Source of the DNA: Promethearchaeota archaeon
GTDB lineage: Archaea > Asgardarchaeota > Lokiarchaeia > Sigyniarchaeales > SOKP01
Reading direction: 5' to 3'
Length of the DNA: 48,801 nt
NCBI GenBank assembly: GCA_019058365.1
Contig: JAHPZE010000031.1
Location: forward strand, 1-48,801
Shown here: positions 1 to 8,594 of the stretch, in pieces
How positions within the stretch are numbered: position 1 is the stretch's first letter
Layout: each line of letters opens with the position of its first letter
Program-made: the position numbers and the translations under genes
The notes under the pieces: model-generated
The model's database searches: none
Seen by the model: the letters and a program-made list of their open reading frames with translations, nothing else
Told to the model about the DNA's origin: nothing

Positions 1-193
1 TGGAACAAACTATAGTTCAAAGGGTTTTAGAGTTTAAAATCCTTTGCTACTGTTTCTATATTTTATTTCAAAGTATATAAATTTCAAATAGAAAATGGTT
101 GAATTTAATAAAACTAAAAATAACTTTTATATTTATGAAAAACTAATCTTATTTTAAGCAGTTATAGCTAGTTTTTTTCAAAGAGATAATCAA

Positions 194-748
194 ATGTCCG
201 ATTCAGAGTCAAAATTCAAATTCAAAATAACTCTAGTTGGAAATGGGTTTGTAGGAAAAACAACCCTGATTAAAAAATTTACACAAGGAGATTTTGTTGA
301 GGATTATATCAAAACGATTGGAGCTCAATTCACAATTTATGATAAAGAAATTGACGGAGATAAAATTAGATTGATGTTCTGGGATATAGCTGGTCAAGAT
401 GATTTCAATTTTGCGCGTCCCTCTTTTTTTAAAAATAGTAATGCTGCTATAATTGTGTATAGTCTCGAAGAAAATAACGTTGGTGATGAGAGCTTCAACC
501 ACATTTCATATTGGCATGAAGATATCAAACAATTCTGTGGAGATATCCCTATAGTTGTTTTTGCTAATAAAGTTGATTTAGTGGATGAATATAAACTTGA
601 TAAATCTAAAATTCAAGAAATAGTGAGTAAACGAAATTTCCTAGGGTATTCGATAATATCTGCTAAAACGGGTCATGGAGTTATTGATGCATTTAATGCC
701 ATTATTGATGAAATATATCATAAACATAAGGTAGTATCTGCAGATTAA
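194..748 (+). CDS. Ras/Rab-like small GTPase
   Basis: Small GTP-binding protein of the Ras superfamily, 184 aa. All G motifs are visible: P-loop GNGFVGKT (16-23), switch I Thr41 in TIGAQF, switch II WDIAGQ (63-68) with the catalytic Gln kept, NKVD (125-128) and SAK (156-158). There is no C-terminal cysteine for prenylation (it ends VVSAD), so any membrane attachment must be indirect. Eukaryote-type GTPases are greatly expanded in Asgard archaea (family knowledge). It appears monocistronic, with a 128-nt gap to the next gene. Partner and process cannot be read from the sequence. Confidence 0.93.
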   Translation: MSDSESKFKFKITLVGNGFVGKTTLIKKFTQGDFVEDYIKTIGAQFTIYDKEIDGDKIRLMFWDIAGQDDFNFARPSFFKNSNAAIIVYSLEENNVGDESFNHISYWHEDIKQFCGDIPIVVFANKVDLVDEYKLDKSKIQEIVSKRNFLGYSIISAKTGHGVIDAFNAIIDEIYHKHKVVSAD

Positions 749-876
749 TAGGAACAAGTTAAACCTTCTTTTAAGGTGTTAAAAAATATTGAGTTAGTTC
801 AATTAGGCGTTTAATTTATAATCAACTCTCAATTATGTATATTGTTTAACTTTAAATATAAAGTGTTTATTAAGAG

Positions 877-2415
877 ATGATTAAAATTCGCACATATGAA
901 CAATATATTGAAGATTTAAAAAAGATGAAGCCTAATATCTGGATTGGAGATGAAAGAGTGGACAGAAGCGATCCACGCCTTCACGGCGGTATGCACATTA
1001 TGAAAGAAACCTTTGACCATGTTCATGAGCCCGAATGGGAAGATCTCTGTACAGCAACAAGCCATCTTACCGGTAAGAAAGTTAATCGATTTACTCATAT
1101 TCATCAAAGCAAGGATGATTTACTCAAAAAACAGTTAATGACAAGACTTCTGTGTCATCGTGTGGGTGGCTGTATTCAACGTTGTATGGGTATCGATTCA
1201 CTTAATGCGCTTTCAGTAATAACCTATGAAATGGACCAAGCCTTAGGAACAAATTATTATGAAAGATTTAAGAATTATATGATAAAATTTCAGGAGAATG
1301 ATTGGGTAGCAAGTTGTGCACAAACTGATGCAAAAGGAGATCGTTTAAAGAGACCTTATGAACAGGAGGATCCCGATCAATATCTGAGAGTAATTGAAAC
1401 CAGAGATGATGGTATTGTTGTTAGGGGTTGTAAAGTTAATATTACAAATACAGCATATGCTGATGAGATGATTGCTGTTCCAGTTCGTTATATGGGACCT
1501 GAAGATAAAGATTATGCTGTAGCTTTTGCATTACCAACTGATTGGGATGGTGTAAAATTACTTTGTCGACCTGCTAATTTTAGAAAGAGTAAAGTTTATG
1601 ACGCACCAGGATTAGAAGTGGGAGATGTTGAAACATTCATCGTTTTTGACGATGTTTTTGTACCAAATGAGCGAGTATTCTTAAATGGGCATGCAGATCC
1701 TAGACAAACTCCCTATGCTGGTTTTTTAGCACTGATGTTTGCTCATTATCACAGACATAGCTATACAGGTTGTAAACCAGCAGTATCAGAAGTGATTGCG
1801 AGTGCTGCTGCATTAGTAGCAGAGTATAATGGGATTGATAAGACTTCTCATGCAAGAGATAAATTGTCCCATATAATAGGTACTGCTGAACTCGTGTTCG
1901 CTGCTGGAGAATCAAGCGCAAAACATTCAGAAAGGGCACCTTCCGGTACTCAAGTACCTGATGAGATACTTACAAATGCAGGGAGAAGACTGGCAGGAGA
2001 GATGATTTATGAGGAATATAAAATATTAGCAGATCTTTCTGGAGGAATAATTGCCACTTTACCATATGAAGAGACTTTTTATAATGAAGAGGTTGGTGAG
2101 TTGGCAATGAAATATTTAAAACGCAATCCTCGAGTTAAGCCAGAAAACATGCTTAGATGTTTTAAGGGGATAGAGAATTTAGCAGTTTCTGATTTAGCAG
2201 GAGTGATGCAAGTAGCAGGATTACATGGAGGGGGATCGCCGCAGATGGAAACTATTACGATGATGATGCGCTATGATTTAGAAAAATTGAAAGACATAGC
2301 AAAATATCTGTTTGGTATTAAGTCGAAACTAAAAAGATATGAAAGACCAACAGTGACCCCTAGAAAAATGCTTGAAAAATTTAGAATGGCAATACAAAGG
2401 AAAAAGAACGAATAA
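877..2415 (+). CDS. 4-hydroxybutyryl-CoA dehydratase / HpaB-family Fe-S flavoprotein
   Basis: 512 aa, homologous to 4-hydroxybutyryl-CoA dehydratase/vinylacetyl-CoA isomerase (AbfD), an FAD and [4Fe-4S] enzyme. The cluster ligands known for Clostridium AbfD (C99, C103, H292, C299) occur here at the same numbers: CIQRC gives C99 and C103, HRHSYTGC gives H292 and C299. Y296 and K300 are also kept, and E252 fits the AbfD E257 position. However, in the C-terminal HGGGSP region the position I align with AbfD E455 is Ala447. Substrate is therefore uncertain: a true dehydratase or a related acyl-CoA enzyme. The ATG is preceded at once by AAGAG. A T-rich run follows the stop. Confidence 0.85.
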   Translation: MIKIRTYEQYIEDLKKMKPNIWIGDERVDRSDPRLHGGMHIMKETFDHVHEPEWEDLCTATSHLTGKKVNRFTHIHQSKDDLLKKQLMTRLLCHRVGGCIQRCMGIDSLNALSVITYEMDQALGTNYYERFKNYMIKFQENDWVASCAQTDAKGDRLKRPYEQEDPDQYLRVIETRDDGIVVRGCKVNITNTAYADEMIAVPVRYMGPEDKDYAVAFALPTDWDGVKLLCRPANFRKSKVYDAPGLEVGDVETFIVFDDVFVPNERVFLNGHADPRQTPYAGFLALMFAHYHRHSYTGCKPAVSEVIASAAALVAEYNGIDKTSHARDKLSHIIGTAELVFAAGESSAKHSERAPSGTQVPDEILTNAGRRLAGEMIYEEYKILADLSGGIIATLPYEETFYNEEVGELAMKYLKRNPRVKPENMLRCFKGIENLAVSDLAGVMQVAGLHGGGSPQMETITMMMRYDLEKLKDIAKYLFGIKSKLKRYERPTVTPRKMLEKFRMAIQRKKNE

Positions 2416-2427
2416 TAATATTTTCTA

Positions 2428-2450
2428 ATTTTTTATTTTATCTTTTTTTT
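2428..2450. terminator. T-rich intergenic terminator between convergent genes
   Basis: Two T runs, the longer of 8 T, lie between the stop of the dehydratase-family gene on the plus strand and the stop of the TrmB-like gene on the minus strand. Poly-U tracts without a stem are the usual archaeal intrinsic termination signal. The call applies to plus-strand transcription. Confidence 0.45.
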
Positions 2451-2451
2451 C

Positions 2452-3417
2452 TCACATTACACATAAAACAAATAATTCTGTTTCTGAAAGTGATTTAATA
2501 TTAATTTCTGGTTGTTTAGTTATGAATTTAGTGATTGGTATACCATGATCAAAAATTTCATTAAATTTATCATAGAATATTTGGTAAATATTTTTATTCC
2601 GGGAGATATAAGTTCCGATTAGGATGTTTGTCGGATCAAAACTAGGTTGAATAAGCTCCGAATCCGAAAGAGCAAAATTGCTAAATGCTTCATCTGTAAC
2701 ATGAATCTCTATTTTATTAAACTGTATATTATATGGTTCTACATGATTAGTGAAAAGTTTAAATTCTTTACTTATTAGAAGATCTTTGGCGACTTCTGAA
2801 TTAAAGATAACTTGAACATGTAAATTTGTTAGATTGTCTTTAATTCTATTCATTCCAGCACTCATAGAAGTTTTTATATCATCAGGTATATTTTTAAAAC
2901 GTTCTTCATGGATCATTTTATTTAATGGATTATCATATCTAATCCCTATAGCAATTTTACATTCGCTTTGAGCTAAGAAATGATGATATGATTCATCAAA
3001 ATTTTTAATACTGTAGTTAATAAATTCAACGGGTTCTTGGACTACCTGCTCTTCCAGTTTGTATTTTCTAATAAATTCCTCAATAGCAGATTCACAGTTA
3101 TCTCTTTTTTCATTGAATTCATTTCTGAGGTCTTCAATTCTTTTTTGGATTATATTTTGCCACAGATTTAGTACTGGAGTTGGTGCTAAGTGTATTTTCA
3201 TAGGTCTATCAAAAATTTGAACAAGACCTAGATCACTTAAGACAGAGCAAACTTTATAGCCTCTTTTTAATGAGAGACCAAAGTGATCACATACGTCTTT
3301 CAAATTATCTATTCTTTTGTTTAATAGGAGATAATGATAAATCCTTTCAATACCTTTTTCTATAATGCCAATTGCATCAAACAGTTGATTGAGAGGTAAA
3401 AATTCAGTATCTTCCAT
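2452..3417 (-). CDS. TrmB-like winged-helix protein
   Basis: 321 aa. The N-terminal part (about residues 18-80) reads as a winged helix-turn-helix of the TrmB type, with a recognition-helix-like segment KRGYKVCSVLSDLGLV and a wing containing DRPMKI. A charged helical stretch (about 88-130) resembles the dimerising coiled coil of TrmB proteins. The remainder (about 130-321) would be the effector or sensor domain; no known ligand motif is evident. It starts 4 nt after the stop of an upstream small GTPase gene, so both are almost certainly co-transcribed. DNA binding and GTPase-linked control are inference. Confidence 0.75.
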   Translation of the reverse strand: MEDTEFLPLNQLFDAIGIIEKGIERIYHYLLLNKRIDNLKDVCDHFGLSLKRGYKVCSVLSDLGLVQIFDRPMKIHLAPTPVLNLWQNIIQKRIEDLRNEFNEKRDNCESAIEEFIRKYKLEEQVVQEPVEFINYSIKNFDESYHHFLAQSECKIAIGIRYDNPLNKMIHEERFKNIPDDIKTSMSAGMNRIKDNLTNLHVQVIFNSEVAKDLLISKEFKLFTNHVEPYNIQFNKIEIHVTDEAFSNFALSDSELIQPSFDPTNILIGTYISRNKNIYQIFYDKFNEIFDHGIPITKFITKQPEINIKSLSETELFVLCVM

Positions 3418-3421
3418 TACA

Positions 3422-3952
3422 TCACCTATTACCAGTTCGGTTTAATGTGAGTTCAGTAAGAACTTTAAACGCATCATCTACATTGGTATTATCTTTAGCT
3501 GACATTTCTGCAAAGCTAGCCATATCATTCTTTTCAGCAATTTGTATGCCATATTCTCTTTGAACTTGACGATGGGTTTCTTCAAGATCTAATTTTGAAC
3601 CAACAAGCATAATTGGGATAGATCCACCTTTTTGTCTAACAATAGTAATCCATTCTGAAATGTTATCTAATGTAGAAGGTCTAGTTATATCGTATAGTAA
3701 AAATGCAGCGTTTGCTCCTAAACAATATGTTGGCAAGAGAAATCTAAATCTTTCTTCACCTCCAACATCCCATAATTGTAATTTTATTCGCTTATTATTT
3801 AATTCGATCGTTTTCACGTGAAAATCTACGCCAATAGTTAATCTTTCACTGGGATTGAAAACGTTATAACAATAACGTTTTGTGAAAGAAGTCTTGCCAA
3901 CAGATGCATCTCCTAAAAGGAGAATCTTGAAAGTATAGTCATAGGATGCCAT
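3422..3952 (-). CDS. Rab-like small GTPase with Gln-to-Glu switch II
   Basis: 176 aa Ras-superfamily GTPase, Rab/Arf-like in style. P-loop GDASVGKT (14-21), switch I TIGVDF with Thr39, switch II WDVGGEERF (61-69), SKLD in place of NKxD (119-122) and SAK (151-153). The residue matching the catalytic Gln of Ras (WDTAGQE) is Glu66, which in known GTPases reduces intrinsic hydrolysis, so this may be a slow or GAP-dependent switch (inference). No C-terminal prenylation cysteine. It heads a two-gene operon with the TrmB-like protein. Confidence 0.93.
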   Translation of the reverse strand: MASYDYTFKILLLGDASVGKTSFTKRYCYNVFNPSERLTIGVDFHVKTIELNNKRIKLQLWDVGGEERFRFLLPTYCLGANAAFLLYDITRPSTLDNISEWITIVRQKGGSIPIMLVGSKLDLEETHRQVQREYGIQIAEKNDMASFAEMSAKDNTNVDDAFKVLTELTLNRTGNR

Positions 3953-4059
3953 GTTTTAATGTAAACCTCTTTTTGGGTATTTTTTTAACGCAAATCTCTT
4001 CTTAGGTAATTGATTCCGCATTGTCATTAAACCTTATAGTAATTAGGTAAATTAATCAA

Positions 4060-4155
4060 TTTTAGTATTTATATTATTATACCTCTTACAATATTATTTA
4101 ATGAATTTCATTCTTTTTAAATTTAGGTTGATTTTTTATTGTTTTAGTATTTATA
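4060..4155. repeat. 14-bp direct repeat pair
   Basis: Two perfect copies of TTTTAGTATTTATA, start to start 82 bp apart, in the divergent promoter region. They could be paired operator sites or simply AT-rich promoter elements. Confidence 0.4.
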
Positions 4156-4173
4156 ACAGACATTTACTGAAAT

Positions 4174-4184
4174 ACATATAAAAG
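4174..4184 (+). promoter_or_regulatory. Candidate TATA box for gene at 4302
   Basis: ACATATAAAAG fits the archaeal TATA consensus. The predicted transcription start about 25 nt downstream would leave a leader of roughly 90 nt before the ATG at 4302. Confidence 0.35.
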
Positions 4185-4301
4185 GCGATTCTTTCTTTCC
4201 TACTTGTTAAAAGCAATTATTTTCGAAATGATTAAATTTAAAACTTTATGGGTTATTATTTATTAGGAGTTAACAATACCATACCCGATCGAAGAAATTA
4301 A

Positions 4302-5339
4302 ATGAAAGAAGAAGATATAATTTTAGGACTGTTTTATGCTAATGAAGATAATTTAGTATTTGACAGGATCAAGTTTTCTGAGAAATTTAATGATATGAAA
4401 ATTAACAACATAAAGATGCTTTCTTATAGATTTCTTGGTCCCGTCTTTTTAACAGCAGCTACAGGTCTAGGAAATAATTGGAAAATTGAATATATCGAAG
4501 CCTCACTTTCTTTGCGTGATGCGAATATTGAGGAAGTAGATGTTCTTCAATCATTTTTTACTCTCAATTCTTCAATTGAAACTCAAGAAGGGATTACAAA
4601 TCTCTTTGCATTGATTAGTACTCCATATACAGAAGATACTAAATTAATTTATGATGAACTTACAAAATATATTCATCCTAGTATTATTCAAGGTAAAATT
4701 GTAAATGAAGACCTATTAGGAGATCGATTTGATTTTAATAGATTCATAGACATTGAATTAGAACGAGGAATTAACTTCATTGAATATTCTCTAGGGGCTT
4801 CAAGGAAGTCATATTGGGAGGAAGAAGAGCAAAGATATTATTGTATTGGCTTAATTGAGAGAAAAATAGGTCAAGATCTAAGAATATCAAATCTCTACAC
4901 ATTTAATAAGGATGATCCCCAAAGAAAAGCATTTTTAGATTATATCCCATCTTATTATGTTATGGCAATTTTACCCGATTATTATGAACATCGGATAAGT
5001 GAAACTTTAGAAATTTATAACAAAAAAGGCGTTTATCCTAACATTAGAAGGATAAAATTAAACAATGGAGATAAGAAAGTAGTTTATTTAGAAGAATATA
5101 TTATAGAAAATAAGGTTTCAGATAGTTATGGTGTTATCCTTGTTCAACAGTCCGAAGAAACTGAAGAAAACAAAAAGCTCTCATATTATAAGAAAAACCT
5201 AAGACTTCTATTAGATGGAAATAGAGATATTAAAGATATTATTAATTTAATAAACCCCCATCTAAAGTTTGAACGATGGGGGGCAATTTCAAGTGAAGAT
5301 CTCGAAAAAATTGGATTAATTCTTGATAAACGTGATTAA
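4302..5339 (+). CDS. Unrecognised 345-aa protein
   Basis: I do not recognise the family. It is a soluble, highly charged protein without signal peptide or membrane segment. The N-terminal part (about 1-110) alternates hydrophobic and polar residues as in a mixed alpha/beta domain; the middle contains an acidic WEEEEQRYY patch near residue 171; the C-terminal 60 residues are helical and lysine-rich. It lies 27 nt upstream of another unknown gene on the same strand and so is probably in one operon with it. Its position beside GTPase genes may hint at a partner role, but nothing in the sequence shows this. Confidence 0.7.
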   Translation: MKEEDIILGLFYANEDNLVFDRIKFSEKFNDMKINNIKMLSYRFLGPVFLTAATGLGNNWKIEYIEASLSLRDANIEEVDVLQSFFTLNSSIETQEGITNLFALISTPYTEDTKLIYDELTKYIHPSIIQGKIVNEDLLGDRFDFNRFIDIELERGINFIEYSLGASRKSYWEEEEQRYYCIGLIERKIGQDLRISNLYTFNKDDPQRKAFLDYIPSYYVMAILPDYYEHRISETLEIYNKKGVYPNIRRIKLNNGDKKVVYLEEYIIENKVSDSYGVILVQQSEETEENKKLSYYKKNLRLLLDGNRDIKDIINLINPHLKFERWGAISSEDLEKIGLILDKRD

Positions 5340-5366
5340 TTAAAATTAGAAGAGTAAAATTTCAAT

Positions 5367-6398
5367 ATGGAAGACGCAAGCATTGATGAAATTTATAAGA
5401 TTGAAAAGAATAATTTATTAAGATATTATGAAAGAATCCAAAATCAATTTAAAAATTTGGAACCAACTCAAATCATAGCAAAGTTTTTAGAGAATCAATC
5501 TATAGGAAGTAATTACTCAGACGTTTATGATACATTGCTTTACTTTAAAAATATGATAATAGAAGGAAAAGAACTTTTAGATTTAGCTTTTGAATGGATT
5601 AGAGCTCAGAAAATACGATTGGAATACAAGAAATACTTAATTAGAGCTCAATATACACATAACTATTTAAGTTTAGCAGTTGATGATTGTATTTTCCAAT
5701 TCTTTCTTGAATATGATAAATACATAAGAACGATACTTAAAAAAGATATTAAAGAGCATAATTTTAGTGCTCTATACGAGATTTTTTTCAGTCCTTATGA
5801 ATCTAAAAATCTTAATATTAAAGACATATTGGAAAGGCATATTGAGAATGTTCCTACTCATTTTGATGGAATGGAAAAAATTAATACAAACATAATAATA
5901 TTACGTTCTGGATTATCAAACATTATAGTCAAAGATTATGAGAACGTCCTGTTTGCGAGACGAGAGGAAAAAGTCAAGAAAGAGTTTAAATTCAAGAGAA
6001 AGACCACATTAGACTTTGAACCAGAAAGCACTTTTAAAGGATTATTAATAGAAAGAATGATTAAAACTTATTGTATCAGCAAGAAAGAAATTTCTGAGAA
6101 AGAAATTGAGAATTCCGTTTCTCAATTTTTAACCTCCTATTTCAAATTTGGAACACTTTATGACTTTGATGGGTTTAAAGATTTATTAGTACATAATTTA
6201 TCAGACGATATTTATTCGGGATTAACAGAAAAGCTTAAGCTTACTAACACTTTAGATAATATCAGATACCTTGTTTTAAATTTCATAACGGTTTTCAGTA
6301 AAGGGATTAAAGCGCGAAGACTAGATGGATTTGCTTGGAAAAAGGATTTAACTTCCTTATTGAAGACTTTTATTATTAAATTTATTAATAATTTATAA
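5367..6398 (+). CDS. Unrecognised helical 343-aa protein
   Basis: No family recognised. The sequence is rich in Lys, Glu, Leu, Ile and Phe in amphipathic-helix patterns throughout and is predicted all-alpha. There is no signal peptide, transmembrane segment or visible catalytic motif. The cluster of basic residues near 195-215 (RREEKVKKEFKFKRK) could bind nucleic acid or acidic membrane lipids. It follows the gene at 4302 after 27 nt with an AGAAGAG leader, which supports co-expression. Its 3' end faces the HEAT-like gene at 6430. Confidence 0.7.
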   Translation: MEDASIDEIYKIEKNNLLRYYERIQNQFKNLEPTQIIAKFLENQSIGSNYSDVYDTLLYFKNMIIEGKELLDLAFEWIRAQKIRLEYKKYLIRAQYTHNYLSLAVDDCIFQFFLEYDKYIRTILKKDIKEHNFSALYEIFFSPYESKNLNIKDILERHIENVPTHFDGMEKINTNIIILRSGLSNIIVKDYENVLFARREEKVKKEFKFKRKTTLDFEPESTFKGLLIERMIKTYCISKKEISEKEIENSVSQFLTSYFKFGTLYDFDGFKDLLVHNLSDDIYSGLTEKLKLTNTLDNIRYLVLNFITVFSKGIKARRLDGFAWKKDLTSLLKTFIIKFINNL

Positions 6399-6429
6399 AA
6401 GAAAAAAAAGGATTAAAATAGAGTTTGTT

Positions 6430-7002
6430 TCATGCTTTTTTAAATAATTCTTTCATTTTATCCCTAATTACAGGATTTAATTCTTTTCCGACGTAACATT
6501 TTATTTCCTTATAAACAAGGGGATTTTTTAAAAGATGTTCATGCATATTCAAAAGTCTTATTACTGACCACCGAACAGAATCATCAGGATCATTTAATAA
6601 TGGTAGTATAAAATTTAGATAGCTTAAATCACCTGCTTCTGCAATTTTTAGTACAGTTCTAGCTCTGGTAATGAAATCAGGATGATATAATTGAGGTACT
6701 AAAACATATTTGAGAGTATTGTTTTTAACAAAATCTAAAATAAAATTGAATGTATCAACCTTACAATTATGTATTTCATGTGTTTCTTTGATAAATGAAT
6801 TAAGTACGGGTTCGATCTTCTTTCCAAGTTTTAAAAGACTTTCAAAAGATATAAAAAAGTTCTCTGATAAATCAGACGTATCTAATTTTAGATTATCGAT
6901 TAATATTTTAATAATTTTGTCGTCAACTTTCGAAATTTTTATAACATCCCAATTTATTTCGTCTTCTTCCTCCCAGATTTTATTATCCCTTAAATAACTC
7001 AC
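6430..7002 (-). CDS. HEAT-like repeat protein
   Basis: 190 aa, helical. Residues about 108-155 read as HEAT/armadillo-type repeat helices: the segment LPLLNDPDDSVRWSVIRLL has the typical D-D-x-V-R-x-x-x-x-x-L turn of HEAT repeats. The N-terminal half is acidic and less regular. Such repeats are scaffolds for protein-protein contacts; no enzymatic motif is present. It is convergent with the unknown gene pair at 4302/5367. Partner unknown. Confidence 0.65.
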   Translation of the reverse strand: MSYLRDNKIWEEEDEINWDVIKISKVDDKIIKILIDNLKLDTSDLSENFFISFESLLKLGKKIEPVLNSFIKETHEIHNCKVDTFNFILDFVKNNTLKYVLVPQLYHPDFITRARTVLKIAEAGDLSYLNFILPLLNDPDDSVRWSVIRLLNMHEHLLKNPLVYKEIKCYVGKELNPVIRDKMKELFKKA

Positions 7003-7284
7003 TAAATCATCTTTAGATTTTTATTATTTATTATTAAAAAAAAATAGGATTCCCCTTTTAATTGATTTATTATTAAAATACAAATAATAAAAGGATTATA
7101 ATAAATATATCTCGCAATTTAATAATAAATAAATAAAAAATTAATTCATTAATATATCCGACAATTATTAGAATTTTAAAGAGATATTGTTATTCAATAC
7201 TTAACAAATTTTAAAAAATCAAAAAAATCATGTAAAATTACATCCTATTATTCATATACAGTCTAAAGAATAATTAATTTACAA

Positions 7285-8142
7285 TTAAGACTTCAGTAAA
7301 TTAAATACATTATTGTATAAAATATCTTGTTTTATTTCTTTTGAGATCCTTGGTAAGGTAAGAATTTTAGCTATTTCAATGGCGAGAGTTGAAGTTGTAG
7401 GAGAATCGCTACCATATAGGATTTTTTTATGTCCAACTGTCTTAATCAAATTATAAATACCTAAAGAAGCAGATAATGAAGTTTCAAAAAAAACATTATC
7501 ATAATTCTTTAATGCAACACCAATTTCAATGGCATATTCCATACTATACGCAGCATGACCTACAATAAAACGTAATTCAGGAAATTTCTGTGCTACCTTT
7601 GCGATATCTTTAGGAGATATTCCTTTAAAGAGAGAAGTTTTTGGAAGGGAATGAATATACAATATGATATTCTTATCAAATTCTTGCATAAATGTTAACA
7701 ATTTTAGTATATCACGTGGAAAATTTATTAAATTAAACGCAGAATGTATTTTAACACCACAAAATCCTTTGTTAAAATGTTCTTCTAAAATTTTATAACT
7801 ATTCTCTTCTTCCTCAGATTTTAATACTGGATTAAACCAAAAAAATTTATAAATTCTTTCTGGAGCTTTTTTAGAGATATCTATGACATCTTGGTGAGAA
7901 AGTTGACTTTTTGGTTGCATATTCTTAAAATTTTCAAGAAGTTTGATCATCTTATCTTTTCCTTCTGAATCTGAAGCAATATCCTTCTGGCTTTTATGTA
8001 TTTTTGCCCTATTTATAGTAGTTAATATTGCTTTCTCGACATTATATTGGTCCATATAACTTATGATATCTTCATGAGGATCAAGGAAAATGCCGTATGT
8101 ATGAAGATGTGCATCAAAAATCTTAAAATCTTTTCTAGATAT
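7285..8142 (-). CDS. Amidohydrolase-family (ACMSD-like) TIM-barrel hydrolase, probable AUA/AUU start
   Basis: Amidohydrolase_2-type metal-dependent hydrolase or decarboxylase, 285 aa from the start proposed here. The first ATG (8055) would leave out the essential metal-binding H-x-H: the in-frame segment FDAHLHTYG encoded at 8116-8090 lies upstream of it. Between an in-frame TAA (8163-8161) and that motif there is no ATG, GTG or TTG, but AGGTG (8154-8150) is followed after 7 nt by ATA at 8142 (ATT at 8148 also possible). Later motifs fit the family: FVGHAAYS (barrel His) and YGSDSPT (barrel Asp). Substrate unknown. Confidence 0.75.
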   Translation of the reverse strand: MSRKDFKIFDAHLHTYGIFLDPHEDIISYMDQYNVEKAILTTINRAKIHKSQKDIASDSEGKDKMIKLLENFKNMQPKSQLSHQDVIDISKKAPERIYKFFWFNPVLKSEEEENSYKILEEHFNKGFCGVKIHSAFNLINFPRDILKLLTFMQEFDKNIILYIHSLPKTSLFKGISPKDIAKVAQKFPELRFIVGHAAYSMEYAIEIGVALKNYDNVFFETSLSASLGIYNLIKTVGHKKILYGSDSPTTSTLAIEIAKILTLPRISKEIKQDILYNNVFNLLKS

Positions 8143-8225
8143 TATAATACACCTATTAAATTATGAGATTTTTGAAAAAGAATTCTAAATATTAGATTGA
8201 TTTTCTTATAAAAAGAATAAAAAAC

Positions 8226-8495
8226 TTATAAATTTTTAATTTTTTCGAGTATTAATTCATGGTTTTTTTCCCAGTATCGATCTACTGCTTTCTTCACTGC
8301 TCTTTTAGCTACCTTTCTTACAACTGTTCTTTTCATAATTGCCCCGAGAACATTCATAATTTTTTCTACCATCAAGCTTTTAATTATTCCTTCTATTGAT
8401 TCGCTCTTCGCAGCTTTTTGAAGCCACTTATCAAAAATTTTTTCTACGTTAGCATTGATCTTCTGTCTTAATTCTGAAGGGACTTCTTCTTCCAT
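8226..8495 (-). CDS. Small basic helical protein
   Basis: 89 aa, unrecognised. The N-terminal half is acidic and amphipathic. The C-terminal half (about 55-75) is very basic, with KRTVVRKVAKRAVKKAV, and then acidic again. It is likely an alpha-helical protein that binds nucleic acid or a membrane surface (inference). The start ATG follows AGTGAATATTT. It lies between the amidohydrolase and pirin genes on the same strand with gaps over 80 nt. Confidence 0.55.
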   Translation of the reverse strand: MEEEVPSELRQKINANVEKIFDKWLQKAAKSESIEGIIKSLMVEKIMNVLGAIMKRTVVRKVAKRAVKKAVDRYWEKNHELILEKIKNL

Positions 8496-8594
8496 AAATA
8501 TTCACTTTAATAATTTTATATAACTGATAAAACTACAGTCATTTAAAATTATACAAATAACAAAAGTAGTTAAAAAAAACACAATTTTCCATTC

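Larger units (their letters stand above)
3953..4301. other. Divergent intergenic region with direct repeat
   Basis: 349 bp between the divergent GTPase/TrmB-like operon and the gene at 4302. No convincing ORF or RNA gene. It is very AT-rich. The 14-mer TTTTAGTATTTATA occurs twice in the same direction at 4060-4073 and 4142-4155. A TATA-like ACATATAAAAG element lies at 4174-4184. Both promoters of the divergent pair probably sit here. Confidence 0.6.

Noticed and set aside
8..17. 10-bp palindrome AACTATAGTT near the left edge
   Set aside because: Short AT-rich palindromes are expected by chance in this composition and no gene context is visible.
6710..6997. 95-aa open frame on the plus strand
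   Set aside because: Antisense to the HEAT-like gene; serine-rich mirror composition.
7003..7284. Very AT-rich gap with TAATAA-like runs, considered as an origin or repeat array
   Set aside because: No regular unit, no origin-recognition-type repeats and no initiator gene nearby.
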